DNA from: Lachnospiraceae bacterium
Lineage (GTDB): Bacteria > Bacillota > Clostridia > Lachnospirales > Lachnospiraceae
Assembly (NCBI GenBank): GCA_910576125.1
Contig: CAJTHM010000006.1
Coordinates: 1-64,000 of the forward strand
DNA length: 64,000 bases
Reading direction: 5' to 3'
This document shows, one piece after another, positions 1 through 8,576 of this stretch; within the stretch, counting starts at the first letter, position 1, and the number at the start of each line of letters is the position of its first letter. The notes under the pieces were generated by a model. It worked only from the letters and a program-made list of their open reading frames with translations, was not told where the DNA came from and searched no databases. The position numbers and the translations under genes were made by a program.

Positions 1-178
1 ATACACAAGGCCATGTAGAGCGAAAACAAAGACGTTCTACTTCGTGTACCCTACACCATCTATTTTCGTACCAGATACAGAGAAATGTCCATCTCCTTGG
101 CTCATTCATCTGAGATATGAAACTTAAAATTCCTTGATTTTTTAAGGAAAATCACTTGACATTATAGGGAGGAAATAA

Positions 179-860
179 ATGTTTTTGGCAGACTGGACCA
201 TCCATATAAGACCACACATCCCACAGGCTATGACCCTGTCAGGAATCGGCTGAGCATAGGTGTGGGAAATGTCTTTTCATTTGGCAATGGCTATAAGTTC
301 ACGGTGGAAAGGGATAGGGTCAGGATTGACAGCTATGGAAAGGGAACGGCGGAGGATTACCAAAATGCTGGTTCATTTGCGTTTGGCTTGAGCGCACTGA
401 TCAGTTTCGGCGACCAGCAGGCGTTTTCGGCGCTGCATCGTGCGGCGGTCAGCACGCCGATGATGCTGGAATTCCTGAATGAATTAGGAGTCGATACCAG
501 CAGGGAATTCATAATTAATGACACCAGATGTGAGGTAAGGCATGGGCGGATAGAGGAAGTGGGAAATAAGGTGGGCGTTCCCAGTTCTATCCACCAGAAA
601 GCGGTGGAACGCTATGAAAAATGGATGTATCTGCCCCTTTCAAAGAGGTGACGCTTGGACCTGCGGGGAAGCGGATGGAGGTTCCGACTGACAGAGGAAT
701 CTCCGGGAATGAAATGGACATAAAAATTCGTCATTGACGAGGAGACTGCTTTCGTGGTAGAACAGATATACAGTTTCCGAACGGCCTGACCAGGATAGCC
801 CGTATGCTTATGGAGCAAGGCAGTCAGCCGGATAGGAAAGGCAAAGCGAGATGCTGCATC
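179..860 (+). pseudogene. Broken gene of unknown family upstream of the response regulator
   Basis: The longest intact piece runs from a GTG at 262 to a stop at 651 (129 codons), but it looks like the middle of a longer gene. Codons in the same frame continue upstream (VFGRLDHPYKTTHPTGYDPV), and a strong ribosome site (GGGAGG, 167-172) lies before an ATG at 179 that is out of frame with it. Downstream, plausible continuation occurs in frame 3 (PFKEVTLGPAGKRMEVP, about 635-685), then frame 1 (IDEETAFVVEQIYSFRTA, 733-786), then frame 3 again (LTRIARMLMEQGSQ, from 786). I read this as one former gene of roughly 220 codons with several frameshifts. I do not recognise the family. A short in-frame relative occurs at 3595-3631. 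Bases 1-178 hold no recognisable gene. Confidence 0.5.
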
Positions 861-903
861 GGAGAGAATCTGTTCTGCATGAAACAGCGGAGGAGTGGCG
901 GCA

Positions 904-1587
904 ATGGCATATAAAATCCTGATTGTAGACGATGAAAAGATGATGACTGAACTTCTGACCGACCACCTACAGGACTGCGGTTATGAGACAATGGCGGCTA
1001 ACAGCGCGGGAGAAGCAATCTCTCTGCTGCCAAAGCAGCCTGACCTGATCATTCTGGACATCAACATGCCGGGGATGGACGGGCTGGAGCTGTGCAGGAA
1101 CATACGCAGCCATATTGCCTGTCCCATCCTGTTCTTGACCGCGCGGATTACCGAACAGGATAAAATCAACGGGCTCCAGTACGGCGGGGATGACTACATT
1201 ACCAAGCCGTTCAGCCTGGGCGAGCTGTCGGCGCGGGTAGCCGCCCATCTGCGCCGGGACGAGCGCAGCAGAAGCAGGCCCTCGGTGCTGACTTCCAATG
1301 GGCTGATAGTGAATCTGTCGCAGCGTCTGGTTTCCTGGAATGGACAGGAAATCGCCTTTTCCAAACGGGAATTCGATTTGATTGCGTTCCTTATGACCAA
1401 TGCCAACCAGGTCTTTGACAAAGAGCGGATTTATGAAATGGTGTGGGGATATGATGCGGAAGGTGACAGCAATGTCATAAAAGAGTACGTCCGGAAAATC
1501 AGGGCAAGGCTGAGAGAGGTCACAGGGCTGGACTATATCGAAACAGTCTGGGGCGTTGGCTACAAATGGAAGAAGGACTTTCCATAG
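904..1587 (+). CDS. OmpR/PhoB-family two-component response regulator
   Basis: A 227-residue DNA-binding response regulator. The receiver domain (about 1-118) shows the acidic pair D9/D10, phosphoacceptor D52 in LIILDINMPGMDG, T79 and K101 in YITKPF. A winged-helix effector domain follows (about 130-227) with the usual VWGYD and GVGYKW elements. The ATG at 904 is preferred because GGAGGAG (889-895) sits 8 bases upstream; an in-frame GTG at 895 overlaps that ribosome site. It precedes a histidine kinase and probably takes phosphate from it to control the downstream lipoprotein/ABC-transporter genes. The last codons lie in the first unit of a 19-bp tandem repeat, so the C-terminal residues KKDFP are repeat-encoded. 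Confidence 0.93.
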   Translation: MAYKILIVDDEKMMTELLTDHLQDCGYETMAANSAGEAISLLPKQPDLIILDINMPGMDGLELCRNIRSHIACPILFLTARITEQDKINGLQYGGDDYITKPFSLGELSARVAAHLRRDERSRSRPSVLTSNGLIVNLSQRLVSWNGQEIAFSKREFDLIAFLMTNANQVFDKERIYEMVWGYDAEGDSNVIKEYVRKIRARLREVTGLDYIETVWGVGYKWKKDFP

Positions 1588-1693
1588 GAAGAAGGACTTT
1601 CCATAGGAAGAAGGGCTTTCCATAGGAAGAAGGGCTTTCCATAGGAAGAAGGGCTTTCCATAGGAAGAAGGGCTTTCCATAGGAAGAAGGGCT
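1568..1693 (+). repeat. 19-bp tandem repeat array across the regulator stop codon
   Basis: Six consecutive 19-bp units (ggaagaaggRctttccata, R = a in units 1-2 and g in units 3-6) start at 1568, 1587, 1606, 1625, 1644 and 1663. A partial seventh begins at 1682. The first unit encodes the end of the response regulator and supplies its TAG. Because 19 is not a multiple of 3, copy-number change would not alter the protein but would change the spacer to the histidine-kinase gene. The reverse strand of the array happens to be open. Confidence 0.95.
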
Positions 1694-1783
1694 ATAGTCC
1701 ATGGAAACGTTGCGTTTACTGGGGGTGAGCGGATTTGGGCAGATAAAGTCGACGCTGCCCGGAACATAAAGGTGGAATATGAT

Positions 1784-3436
1784 ATGAAAGACAGGCAGAT
1801 GACAACCTCAGGAGATTCCGAAAAACACCGGCAAACAGGCCGCCAACCTAAAAACAGGCACACCCGGGGAAAAGCCGCGAGCCGGGACATCTCCCTCCGC
1901 GGCTTCTTCATGCTCACCGTCTTCGGCACATTCTGTGTCGTGGCGCTCCTCTCCGGGCTGGTCATTGCGGGCTGTGCGGCCTTTCGCCGGTATTTGCTGC
2001 CGGATGCCAACGCCGCATACCTGACAATCGAGTATACGTTGGAAGACGGCACCCAGACCAGCGAGTCTCATCTGCTGACATTCGGCGAGGAATCGAAGCT
2101 GCCGGGAATCGTCACGGAGGCGGTGGGATCTGTGACAGTGGAGGACGATGTAACTGTGAAGGCACGGTCTGAAGTGACAGAAGGCCCCGATGCCGCCAGA
2201 ATCGAGACGAACGAAATCATGCTGGATGCCACCTATTCCATCCAGAAACTGGAGCTGGGCTACGATACGCTGACGCCTAAGCGGAAACTGGCATATCAGT
2301 TCTGCGGCGCGGCCATGGTCATCGTCCCGGCAGTGCTGTCCGTTGGCGGCATTCTGCTTTGCGGCTTCTATTTTTACAAAAAAAGGCTTGCCCTGCCCAT
2401 AAAGCTCCTGTCTGACGCCACTGAGGAAATCGCCGCCCAGAACCTGGATTTTTCTCTGGAATATGCCTGTGGGGACGAGATGGGCGGCCTATGCCGCTCT
2501 TTCGAGGCCATGCGGGGACAGCTGGCCGAAAACAACCGGACCCTGTGGAACATGCTGGAACAGCGCAGGCTGATGCAGGCATCCATCGCCCATGACCTGC
2601 GCAATCCCATCGCGATCATCGAAGGGTACACGGAATATCTCCAGATGAACCTGCCCGCCGGGAAGATCAGCCCGGAAAAGGCAGAGCGCATCGCAGGGAA
2701 TCTGAACCTGGCGGCAAAGAGACTGGAACAATACACCGAATCGGTGCGGGAGCTGAACCAGCTGGAGGACATGGAAATCCACCGGGAAGAGATTCCTGTC
2801 AGGAAGCTGGTGGAGAGCATCCGGGAGGACTTGGAAGTGATGGCCGCCGGTGCCGGAATCGCGCTGCATGTGACCTGTGCGCTGCCGGAAAGCGGCCTGG
2901 AGCAGGAGGGCTCTCCAAAAGCCCGTTCCAATGGCGGCCGCCCGGACGCGGGCGGCAGATGGCAGAATGCCGCGCAAAAGGCAGTCCCCAAAACCCGTTC
3001 CGATAGCAGCCGCCCTGACGAGGGCAGTAGAAGACAGGAAGCCGCGCAGAAAACAGGCCCCAAGGCCTACCGAGACAGGGCTGGAAACGCAGACGGGAAT
3101 CCGGAGAAGACAGTGAAAGCGGACATCGTCATTCTGCACCGGATTCTGGAGAATGTATTTGAAAATGCGACCAGATTTGCACAAAATACCATATCTGTGG
3201 ATTTTGTGCTTTCCGGGTACATGCTGCAGATTGCAGTGACCGATGACGGAGACGGCTTTTCGGACGAAATCCTACAGAAACGAAAGAAAGCATTCCTGCC
3301 CACCGGAGAGGCGGGGCATCTGGGAATGGGCCTTGCCGTCAGCCGTGTGCTCTGCGAAAAGCACGGCGGCAGTCTGGAGATTAGGAACGCCGCGCCCCAT
3401 GGGGGAATGGTTGAAATAAATCTGTCGGTTATCTGA
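1784..3436 (+). CDS. Sensor histidine kinase with a repeat-containing linker
   Basis: About 550 residues. There are two membrane segments (near residues 37-62 and 172-197) flanking an extracytoplasmic domain, then a HAMP-like region, a dimerisation/phosphoacceptor helix with His270 in SIAHDLRNP, and a C-terminal ATPase domain. The ATPase shows an N box (LENVFENATRFA), G1 (DDGDGF) and G2 (GHLGMGLAVS). Between the two catalytic halves lies a hydrophilic insert (about residues 372-445) with two 24-residue repeats, encoded by 72-bp units at 2915-2986 and 2987-3058 plus the start of a third. The ATG at 1784 follows AAGGTGG; an in-frame GTG at 1772 is an alternative. It is the likely partner of the preceding response regulator. 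Confidence 0.9.
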   Translation: MKDRQMTTSGDSEKHRQTGRQPKNRHTRGKAASRDISLRGFFMLTVFGTFCVVALLSGLVIAGCAAFRRYLLPDANAAYLTIEYTLEDGTQTSESHLLTFGEESKLPGIVTEAVGSVTVEDDVTVKARSEVTEGPDAARIETNEIMLDATYSIQKLELGYDTLTPKRKLAYQFCGAAMVIVPAVLSVGGILLCGFYFYKKRLALPIKLLSDATEEIAAQNLDFSLEYACGDEMGGLCRSFEAMRGQLAENNRTLWNMLEQRRLMQASIAHDLRNPIAIIEGYTEYLQMNLPAGKISPEKAERIAGNLNLAAKRLEQYTESVRELNQLEDMEIHREEIPVRKLVESIREDLEVMAAGAGIALHVTCALPESGLEQEGSPKARSNGGRPDAGGRWQNAAQKAVPKTRSDSSRPDEGSRRQEAAQKTGPKAYRDRAGNADGNPEKTVKADIVILHRILENVFENATRFAQNTISVDFVLSGYMLQIAVTDDGDGFSDEILQKRKKAFLPTGEAGHLGMGLAVSRVLCEKHGGSLEIRNAAPHGGMVEINLSVI

Positions 3437-3594
3437 AGAGGGAGACGGTGGCCAGGTGCTATGAACAAATGGAGCGGGACGGGTTTCAATTCGCGGAACC
3501 CTTTAAGGAATCACGCGAAATCAGAGAGCCGCATGCTATACTGTGAAAGCGCAAGTAAGAAAAGCATTCCACTGGAAAAACAATAGAATCACAG

Positions 3595-3631
3595 TATGAC
3601 CCTGTCAGGAATGGGCTTAGCTTAGGTGTGG
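3595..3631 (+). repeat. Fragment repeated from the broken gene at 179-860
   Basis: These 37 bases match 229-265 with only a few mismatches, and both copies translate to YDPVRNxLSxGV. The copy here continues only a few codons in an open frame and has no clear gene structure. I see no complete gene in 3437-3761; this stretch seems to hold only remnants. It suggests that part of the broken gene once lay, or was copied, on both sides of the two-component pair. Confidence 0.6.
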
Positions 3632-3761
3632 TGCCGCTTTCCGGCTGGATGGAAAGCGGCCGTCTCATCTGGGCGGTCATGCCCGTTTATCCGGGTTCTG
3701 CCCAGGATTTTTCATCGCTGCACATATATAAACAAATCTTAATATAGCATCCCCATATTCT

Positions 3762-3790
3762 TTGACAAAAATTTGACTTTTTTCCATTAT
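3762..3790 (+). promoter_or_regulatory. Sigma-A-type promoter for the lipoprotein/ABC operon
   Basis: A -35 TTGACA (3762-3767) is separated by 17 bases from a -10 CATTAT (3785-3790). Transcription would begin near 3797, just before the ribosome site AAGGAGG at 3823-3829. It is a plausible target of the upstream response regulator, though I see no clear operator. Confidence 0.7.
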
Positions 3791-3838
3791 GCTCTCCTTA
3801 TGCAAAATCAAACGCAGAACATAAGGAGGTCTTTTCTC

Positions 3839-5302
3839 ATGAAAAAAACAATCGCAGTCTTACTATCAGCAAGCATAGTCCTTTCCCTGACCGCCTGCGG
3901 CGGGAGCGACTCCCAGGCGGCGGGCGGACAGGAAAACAGCCAGGCCGGAGCGGAAGGCGCTGTGGGGACAGACACCGCCGGAGCAGAAGGCGCTGCCGGA
4001 ACGGCGCAGGCGGATTTCGGTGAAGTCGAGCGGACATCCCAGGACAGCGCTGCAGGCGGAACCGGCGGTCTGCAGCTCCTGGCCACCCAGAATGATGAAG
4101 GGTGCCACACAAAAGACGGCTACTATTACTATACCTTTGAGCCGACGAAGCTGTCCGACGGAAATTACGGTCTCCATCTGATGTATATGGACTTTCAGGC
4201 GCTGCAGGAGGTGTATCTGTGCAGCAATGCGGGATGCAGTCATGATTCCGTGGACTGTACGGCAGTCTTGCCCTACGACAGCTTTTACATCGGCTCCACG
4301 CTTCTCTTCACATGGCAGGATTCCCTGTATTTGCTGAGCAAAAGGCAGGACGATGACGGTTCCATGGCAGCCTCTTTCAGCGCAGACGTGCTTGGCTCCC
4401 AGTCCTCTGATACCGAGGGCAGCGCCGCCGTCCTTTACCGGGCCAATCTGGACGGCACCGGGCGTGAGACGGTCCATATGTTCGACCCCTCTCTGACGCT
4501 GGAGGACCTGGTGATGGGGGACGACAGCGGCATCTATGTGGTGACCAAGAAGCTGACCTCGGAACAGGGCAGCGAGGGCACCTACTTCAACTCCGCGGAG
4601 CGGAAACTGGTGCATCTGGACCTGTCCTCAGGGCAGGAACAGGAAGTCTGCTCCCTGGACTTTGACAGCTCTGTTTCCTGGAGGCTGGCGGGCTGCTATG
4701 ACAGAACGCTTGTGCTGAAAGGGATAGATTACGGAAGAGAGGTTTCCGGCGAAGAAATCTTCTCTGACGATGGTTACAAGGATCTGTATGAGAACTCCCA
4801 GACAGTGTTCGCCACGGTGGCGCTGGATAATCCTCAGCTGGAAATCCGCTTCCGCCAGGACAACAAAACCGGAAATTACACCCTGGCGGATAAGAATATG
4901 ATCTTCGCCTCCAACACTGACGGCAGCGTCACCAGTCTGGACCTGCGCACCGGGGCGGAGAAAGAGCTGTGCAGACGGGAGGGGAGCAGCTATCTTTATG
5001 ACAGGATAGGAGATAAGCTCCGCTGCGACAGCGGCCGCGGCGACCGTACCTTTGACTTCATCGATGTAAATACGGGTGAAGTCAGCCATTCCTCTCTGGT
5101 GAACCAAAGCCTGGGCTGGAGCCTGGAATTCCGCGCCGTGCTGGACGCTGAGGTCCTGACGGTTTATGACTACGATTATATAGACAACGGCGACGGCTCC
5201 TATGAGATCACTCGCTACCAGTACGGCCTGATCTCCCAGGAGGATCTGTTCGCGGGCAATGCCAATTTCCGCAAAATCAACATGACCGGAAAGGGAGAAT
5301 AG
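3839..5302 (+). CDS. Lipoprotein, probable extracellular beta-propeller-like protein
   Basis: A 487-residue protein with a lipoprotein signal peptide (MKK start, hydrophobic core, lipobox LTAC with lipidated Cys20). The mature part begins with a low-complexity Gly/Ala/Glu linker. Its body has repeated short strands with DG/NG turns typical of WD- or TolB-like propellers, and a cysteine cluster near residues 120-140 (CSNAGCSHDSVDC) that could bind metal or form disulfides. The ATG at 3839 is chosen over upstream starts because AAGGAGG lies 9 bases before it. The gene ends 2 bases before the ABC ATPase, so the three genes probably form one operon. It may sense or bind the substrate of the transporter; this is inference. 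Confidence 0.8.
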   Translation: MKKTIAVLLSASIVLSLTACGGSDSQAAGGQENSQAGAEGAVGTDTAGAEGAAGTAQADFGEVERTSQDSAAGGTGGLQLLATQNDEGCHTKDGYYYYTFEPTKLSDGNYGLHLMYMDFQALQEVYLCSNAGCSHDSVDCTAVLPYDSFYIGSTLLFTWQDSLYLLSKRQDDDGSMAASFSADVLGSQSSDTEGSAAVLYRANLDGTGRETVHMFDPSLTLEDLVMGDDSGIYVVTKKLTSEQGSEGTYFNSAERKLVHLDLSSGQEQEVCSLDFDSSVSWRLAGCYDRTLVLKGIDYGREVSGEEIFSDDGYKDLYENSQTVFATVALDNPQLEIRFRQDNKTGNYTLADKNMIFASNTDGSVTSLDLRTGAEKELCRREGSSYLYDRIGDKLRCDSGRGDRTFDFIDVNTGEVSHSSLVNQSLGWSLEFRAVLDAEVLTVYDYDYIDNGDGSYEITRYQYGLISQEDLFAGNANFRKINMTGKGE

Positions 5303-5304
5303 CC

Positions 5305-6054
5305 ATGGCAATGCTGGAAATCAGTCAAATCACAAAACGATATAAGGACAAGCTGGCCCTGGATCAGGTCAGCCTGGCCCTGGAGCCCGGCGTCTATGGG
5401 CTCCTGGGGCCCAATGGGGCGGGGAAATCCACCCTCATGAACATCATTTCCGGCAATCTGCGTCCCACGGGCGGCCAGGTCAGATGGGAGGGAAAGGAGA
5501 TCAGAGCCCTGGGCGCGGCCTACCGGAGCATTCTGGGCTATGCGCCCCAGCAGCAGGGCATGTACGAGCATTTTTCCGGCATGCGTTTCCTGTCCTATAT
5601 GGCCGCCCTGAAAGGGATTCCCGGAAAGGAGCAGCCCGCGGAGCTGGAGCGGGTGCTGCGGTTCGTGAACCTGTGGGACGAGCGGAAGCGCCCGGTCAGC
5701 GCCTACTCCGGCGGGATGAAGCAGCGGGTGCTGATCGCCCAGGCCGTGCTGGGGAATCCCAGGTGCGTCATCCTGGACGAGCCCACCGCAGGGCTGGATC
5801 CCAGGGAGCGGGTGCGTATCCGGGAGCAGATCCGGGCTCTTTCCGGAGACCGCATCATCCTGGTGTCCACCCATGTGGTCTCGGACATCGAGCCCATCGC
5901 GGCGGAGATTCTGCTGCTGAAAGCAGGCCGTCTGGTGGACCGGGGCAGCGTGGAGGCGCTCTGCGGGAAATACGGCGGCGCGAAAGGGCTGGAGGAGGTC
6001 TATCTGCAGATTTTCGGAGAGGAGGAGCGGCATGTTTCGTCTGACGGGCTTTGA
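5305..6054 (+). CDS. ABC transporter ATP-binding protein
   Basis: A 249-residue ATPase subunit. It shows Walker A GPNGAGKST (35-43), Q-loop region PQQQG, signature SGGMKQ (135-140), Walker B VILDEP (155-160), D-loop GLDP and H-loop STHVVSD. The type matches ATPases of ABC-2 exporters and bacitracin/lantibiotic immunity pumps. It overlaps the following permease gene by 23 bases, which points to translational coupling. The substrate cannot be read from the sequence. Confidence 0.93.
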   Translation: MAMLEISQITKRYKDKLALDQVSLALEPGVYGLLGPNGAGKSTLMNIISGNLRPTGGQVRWEGKEIRALGAAYRSILGYAPQQQGMYEHFSGMRFLSYMAALKGIPGKEQPAELERVLRFVNLWDERKRPVSAYSGGMKQRVLIAQAVLGNPRCVILDEPTAGLDPRERVRIREQIRALSGDRIILVSTHVVSDIEPIAAEILLLKAGRLVDRGSVEALCGKYGGAKGLEEVYLQIFGEEERHVSSDGL

Positions 6055-8344
6055 ACTGGAGAAACTTTGGGGAAAGAGGCGGTTCCGGCTGTCCTGCCTG
6101 CTGTTGCTTCTGCTGGAGCTGTTCCTCATGTGGTATACCACCCTGCCGGCTGAGGGGAAAGCCGGCCTGTCCGCCTACAAGGCTTTTCAAAAGCAGATTT
6201 CAGCCATGTCGGAGGCGGAAAAGCAGGCCTATGTCACCGGACTGAAAGAAACCATGGACGGAATGGCGCTGGTGCAGGATGTCCTGATGCTGCAGGGCAT
6301 GGGAAACGAGATGGGGGACAGGCTGGCGGTCCAGGCCATGAAAAGCGCCCCCGGCGTGTTCGAGGCCTGCTATGAGCGGTACCAAAGGGGCGACTACCTG
6401 ACGTTCACGGATTCTTTCTGGCAGGAACAGAGCCTGATAGAGGAGCTGTACGAGGAGTGGGAGAAGACCGCGGGCTATGGGGCGTATCTGCAGTCCGTGC
6501 AGGAGAGGGGCTCTGTCCTGGGCGGCATCGGCATCTTCGGTGGGACGGCCGGCGGAGAGGAAGAGGCGTCTTTCTCCGCCAGGAACGTGAAGAAAAGCGC
6601 GGAGGACTACGCCGGGCTCTCGGATGAAAGAATCCGATGGATGCCCGGCAAGGGCCTGATTGGCGCTATGAATAACGTATGGACGGATATTTTTCTGCTG
6701 TTGTCCGTATTCCTGGCTGTGGGGAATCTGATTCTGGAAGAGAAGGAAAAAAGGCTCTTTTACATCACCAAAAGCACCAGGTACGGGATGGGGAGGAGCA
6801 TGGGGGCCAAGCTGACCGCGCTTTTCCTGCACTGTGTGGGCATGGCGGCGGTGTTGTACGGAGTGAATCTTCTTTTCTACGGCGTGACGGTGGGATATGG
6901 GGATCTGGGCGCGGCCCTTCAGTCGGTGGCGGCTTTCCGGGAGAGCTGTCTGCCTGTCAGCATCCGGGCTTATCTGGTGCTGTCCGTGTTGACGAAAGGG
7001 CTGGCGGCATTCGGATTCGGAGCTTTGCTGGCGGCGGTCTGCATGGCGGCGGAGACGATTTATCTGCCTTACGGAGTGGGGATTCTGTTCTGCGGCGTCA
7101 GCTATATCCTGTACACGGCTATCCCCGGGGCTTCCCGATGGAACCTGTACAAATATCTGAACCTGATGGGGATTCTGAAGACGGAGCACTATTATGGGGG
7201 ATACCTGAACTTCGACTTGTTTGGGCACCCTGTCCCCCAGCGGCTCCTGACCTGGGGACTGCTGTTCCTTCTGGCGGCAGCGGGGACGGCGGGAAGCCTG
7301 TGGTTCTTTATCAAAGGGGAAAAGCTGGCCCTCAGGGACGGCAGGCTGCCGGCGATTTCCTTTTTCCGCCCCCATGCAGGGCTGCTGCGGCACGAGTGCT
7401 ACAAAATCATGATTGCCAACAGGGCGGCGCTGGCGCTGCTTGCCTTCGGGCTCCTGGCAGGATACCGGGAATGGGGGCAGAACTATTACCTCTCCGTCCA
7501 GGAAGCCTATTACCAGGACATGATGCTGCGGCTGGAGGGGGAATTGACGGAAGAGAAGGAGCAGCTGCTCCTGTCCGAACAGGCCCGCTATCAGGAAGCT
7601 TTTGACCAGATTAGTCAAATCCAGGAGATGGTTTCCCGGGGAGAGATGGATGAAAGGGCCGGGGAGGATTTGAAAGCGAAATATAATGCCGTGACGGCTT
7701 TCTATCCCGCCTTTCTGCGGGCGTGGGAGCAGTACCGGCGGATTAGCGGGGAAGGGCTGCCGACGCGTCCGGGAGGGAATTTTGTCTATGACACGGGATA
7801 CCTCTACCTGTTTGGCGTGAAAGGGGAGGGAACACTGATCGACCTGATTCTGCTCTGCTGCGGCGTCATCCTGGCTTTCGGAAACGCGGCGGCCATGGAG
7901 GACACAGGAGGCGCCTGGAACCTGCTGGGGAGCACCCGGACCGGAAAGCGGAAGGTGTTGCTGTACAAGGCCTGTCTGTGCGGGGCGTCGGCAGCGGTGG
8001 TCTCTTTGGTGCCCTTTGCATGCAGGATGGCGCGGATCGGCATGACATACCCTTTCAGGGGGCTTTCCTTTGGGGCGGGGAATCTTCCCTGCTGCAGTGG
8101 AGTTGCCTCGGCGCTGCCGATTTGGGGATTCCTCCTGGCGGCTGCCCTGTCGCAGGCTGTAGTCCTGGTTATGGCGGCTCTTGCGGTGTTGGGCCTGTCC
8201 GCCTGGCGCAGGGAGCCGCTGGGGGCTTATTTCCTGGCAGCGCTGCTTTTGCTGGTTCCGCTGGCGATGCTGATGCTGGGATTTGCCGCGGCGGAGGGAT
8301 TCTCCCTTTATCCTTTCTATTCCTGGACGTCGAGGCTTTCCTGA
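6032..8344 (+). CDS. ABC-2-type permease, large two-lobed
   Basis: A 770-residue integral membrane protein. One hydrophobic helix lies at the N-terminus (about 17-35), followed by a soluble loop (about 40-205), a block of membrane helices (about 215-430), a second soluble segment (about 470-580) and another helical block to the C-terminus. The layout suggests two ABC-2 half-permeases in tandem. The ATG at 6032 lies inside the ATPase gene, after GGAGGAG. With the ATPase and lipoprotein it would form an exporter downstream of the two-component system. Confidence 0.82.
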   Translation: MFRLTGFELEKLWGKRRFRLSCLLLLLLELFLMWYTTLPAEGKAGLSAYKAFQKQISAMSEAEKQAYVTGLKETMDGMALVQDVLMLQGMGNEMGDRLAVQAMKSAPGVFEACYERYQRGDYLTFTDSFWQEQSLIEELYEEWEKTAGYGAYLQSVQERGSVLGGIGIFGGTAGGEEEASFSARNVKKSAEDYAGLSDERIRWMPGKGLIGAMNNVWTDIFLLLSVFLAVGNLILEEKEKRLFYITKSTRYGMGRSMGAKLTALFLHCVGMAAVLYGVNLLFYGVTVGYGDLGAALQSVAAFRESCLPVSIRAYLVLSVLTKGLAAFGFGALLAAVCMAAETIYLPYGVGILFCGVSYILYTAIPGASRWNLYKYLNLMGILKTEHYYGGYLNFDLFGHPVPQRLLTWGLLFLLAAAGTAGSLWFFIKGEKLALRDGRLPAISFFRPHAGLLRHECYKIMIANRAALALLAFGLLAGYREWGQNYYLSVQEAYYQDMMLRLEGELTEEKEQLLLSEQARYQEAFDQISQIQEMVSRGEMDERAGEDLKAKYNAVTAFYPAFLRAWEQYRRISGEGLPTRPGGNFVYDTGYLYLFGVKGEGTLIDLILLCCGVILAFGNAAAMEDTGGAWNLLGSTRTGKRKVLLYKACLCGASAAVVSLVPFACRMARIGMTYPFRGLSFGAGNLPCCSGVASALPIWGFLLAAALSQAVVLVMAALAVLGLSAWRREPLGAYFLAALLLLVPLAMLMLGFAAAEGFSLYPFYSWTSRLS

Positions 8345-8416
8345 TGTCTCGGCGCTCTCCGCCGGCATTTTGATTACGAGACGAAGGCAGGAGGGGCGAG
8401 GATCGTAAAAGAATCG

Positions 8417-8445
8417 TTGCTTTTTAGGGAAAGGCATATTATAAT
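8417..8445 (+). promoter_or_regulatory. Probable promoter of the fucosidase gene
   Basis: TTGCTT (8417-8422), 17-base spacer, TATAAT (8440-8445). It lies 130 bases before the fucosidase start; no other gene is evident in 8345-8576. Confidence 0.6.
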
Positions 8446-8576
8446 GAAAGAAAATTGCGTTCTCGCTTTCAGGTTTGTGGTACTGATTGCGTTGAGGTGC
8501 ATTGAACAGGAGCAGGAAAGCGGTTTCAGGCAATAGCTGTCAGCAAGCAAAAGGATTTCCCCGGGAGGTAAAGAAA

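Noticed and set aside
1..178. Partial gene at the left window edge
   Set aside because: A 41-codon open stretch in frame 2 exists, but it shows no recognisable similarity and is within chance length.
1568..1693. CRISPR-like array
   Set aside because: The units are directly adjacent with no spacers and only 19 bp long, so it is a simple tandem repeat.
967..2052. Long minus-strand open frame opposite the response regulator
   Set aside because: It runs antisense to a clear regulator gene and through the 19-bp array; its composition is repeat-driven and it has no domain or ribosome site.
6200..8533. Very long minus-strand frame opposite the permease
   Set aside because: G+C-rich codon shadow of the permease gene; the protein is low-complexity and has no motifs.
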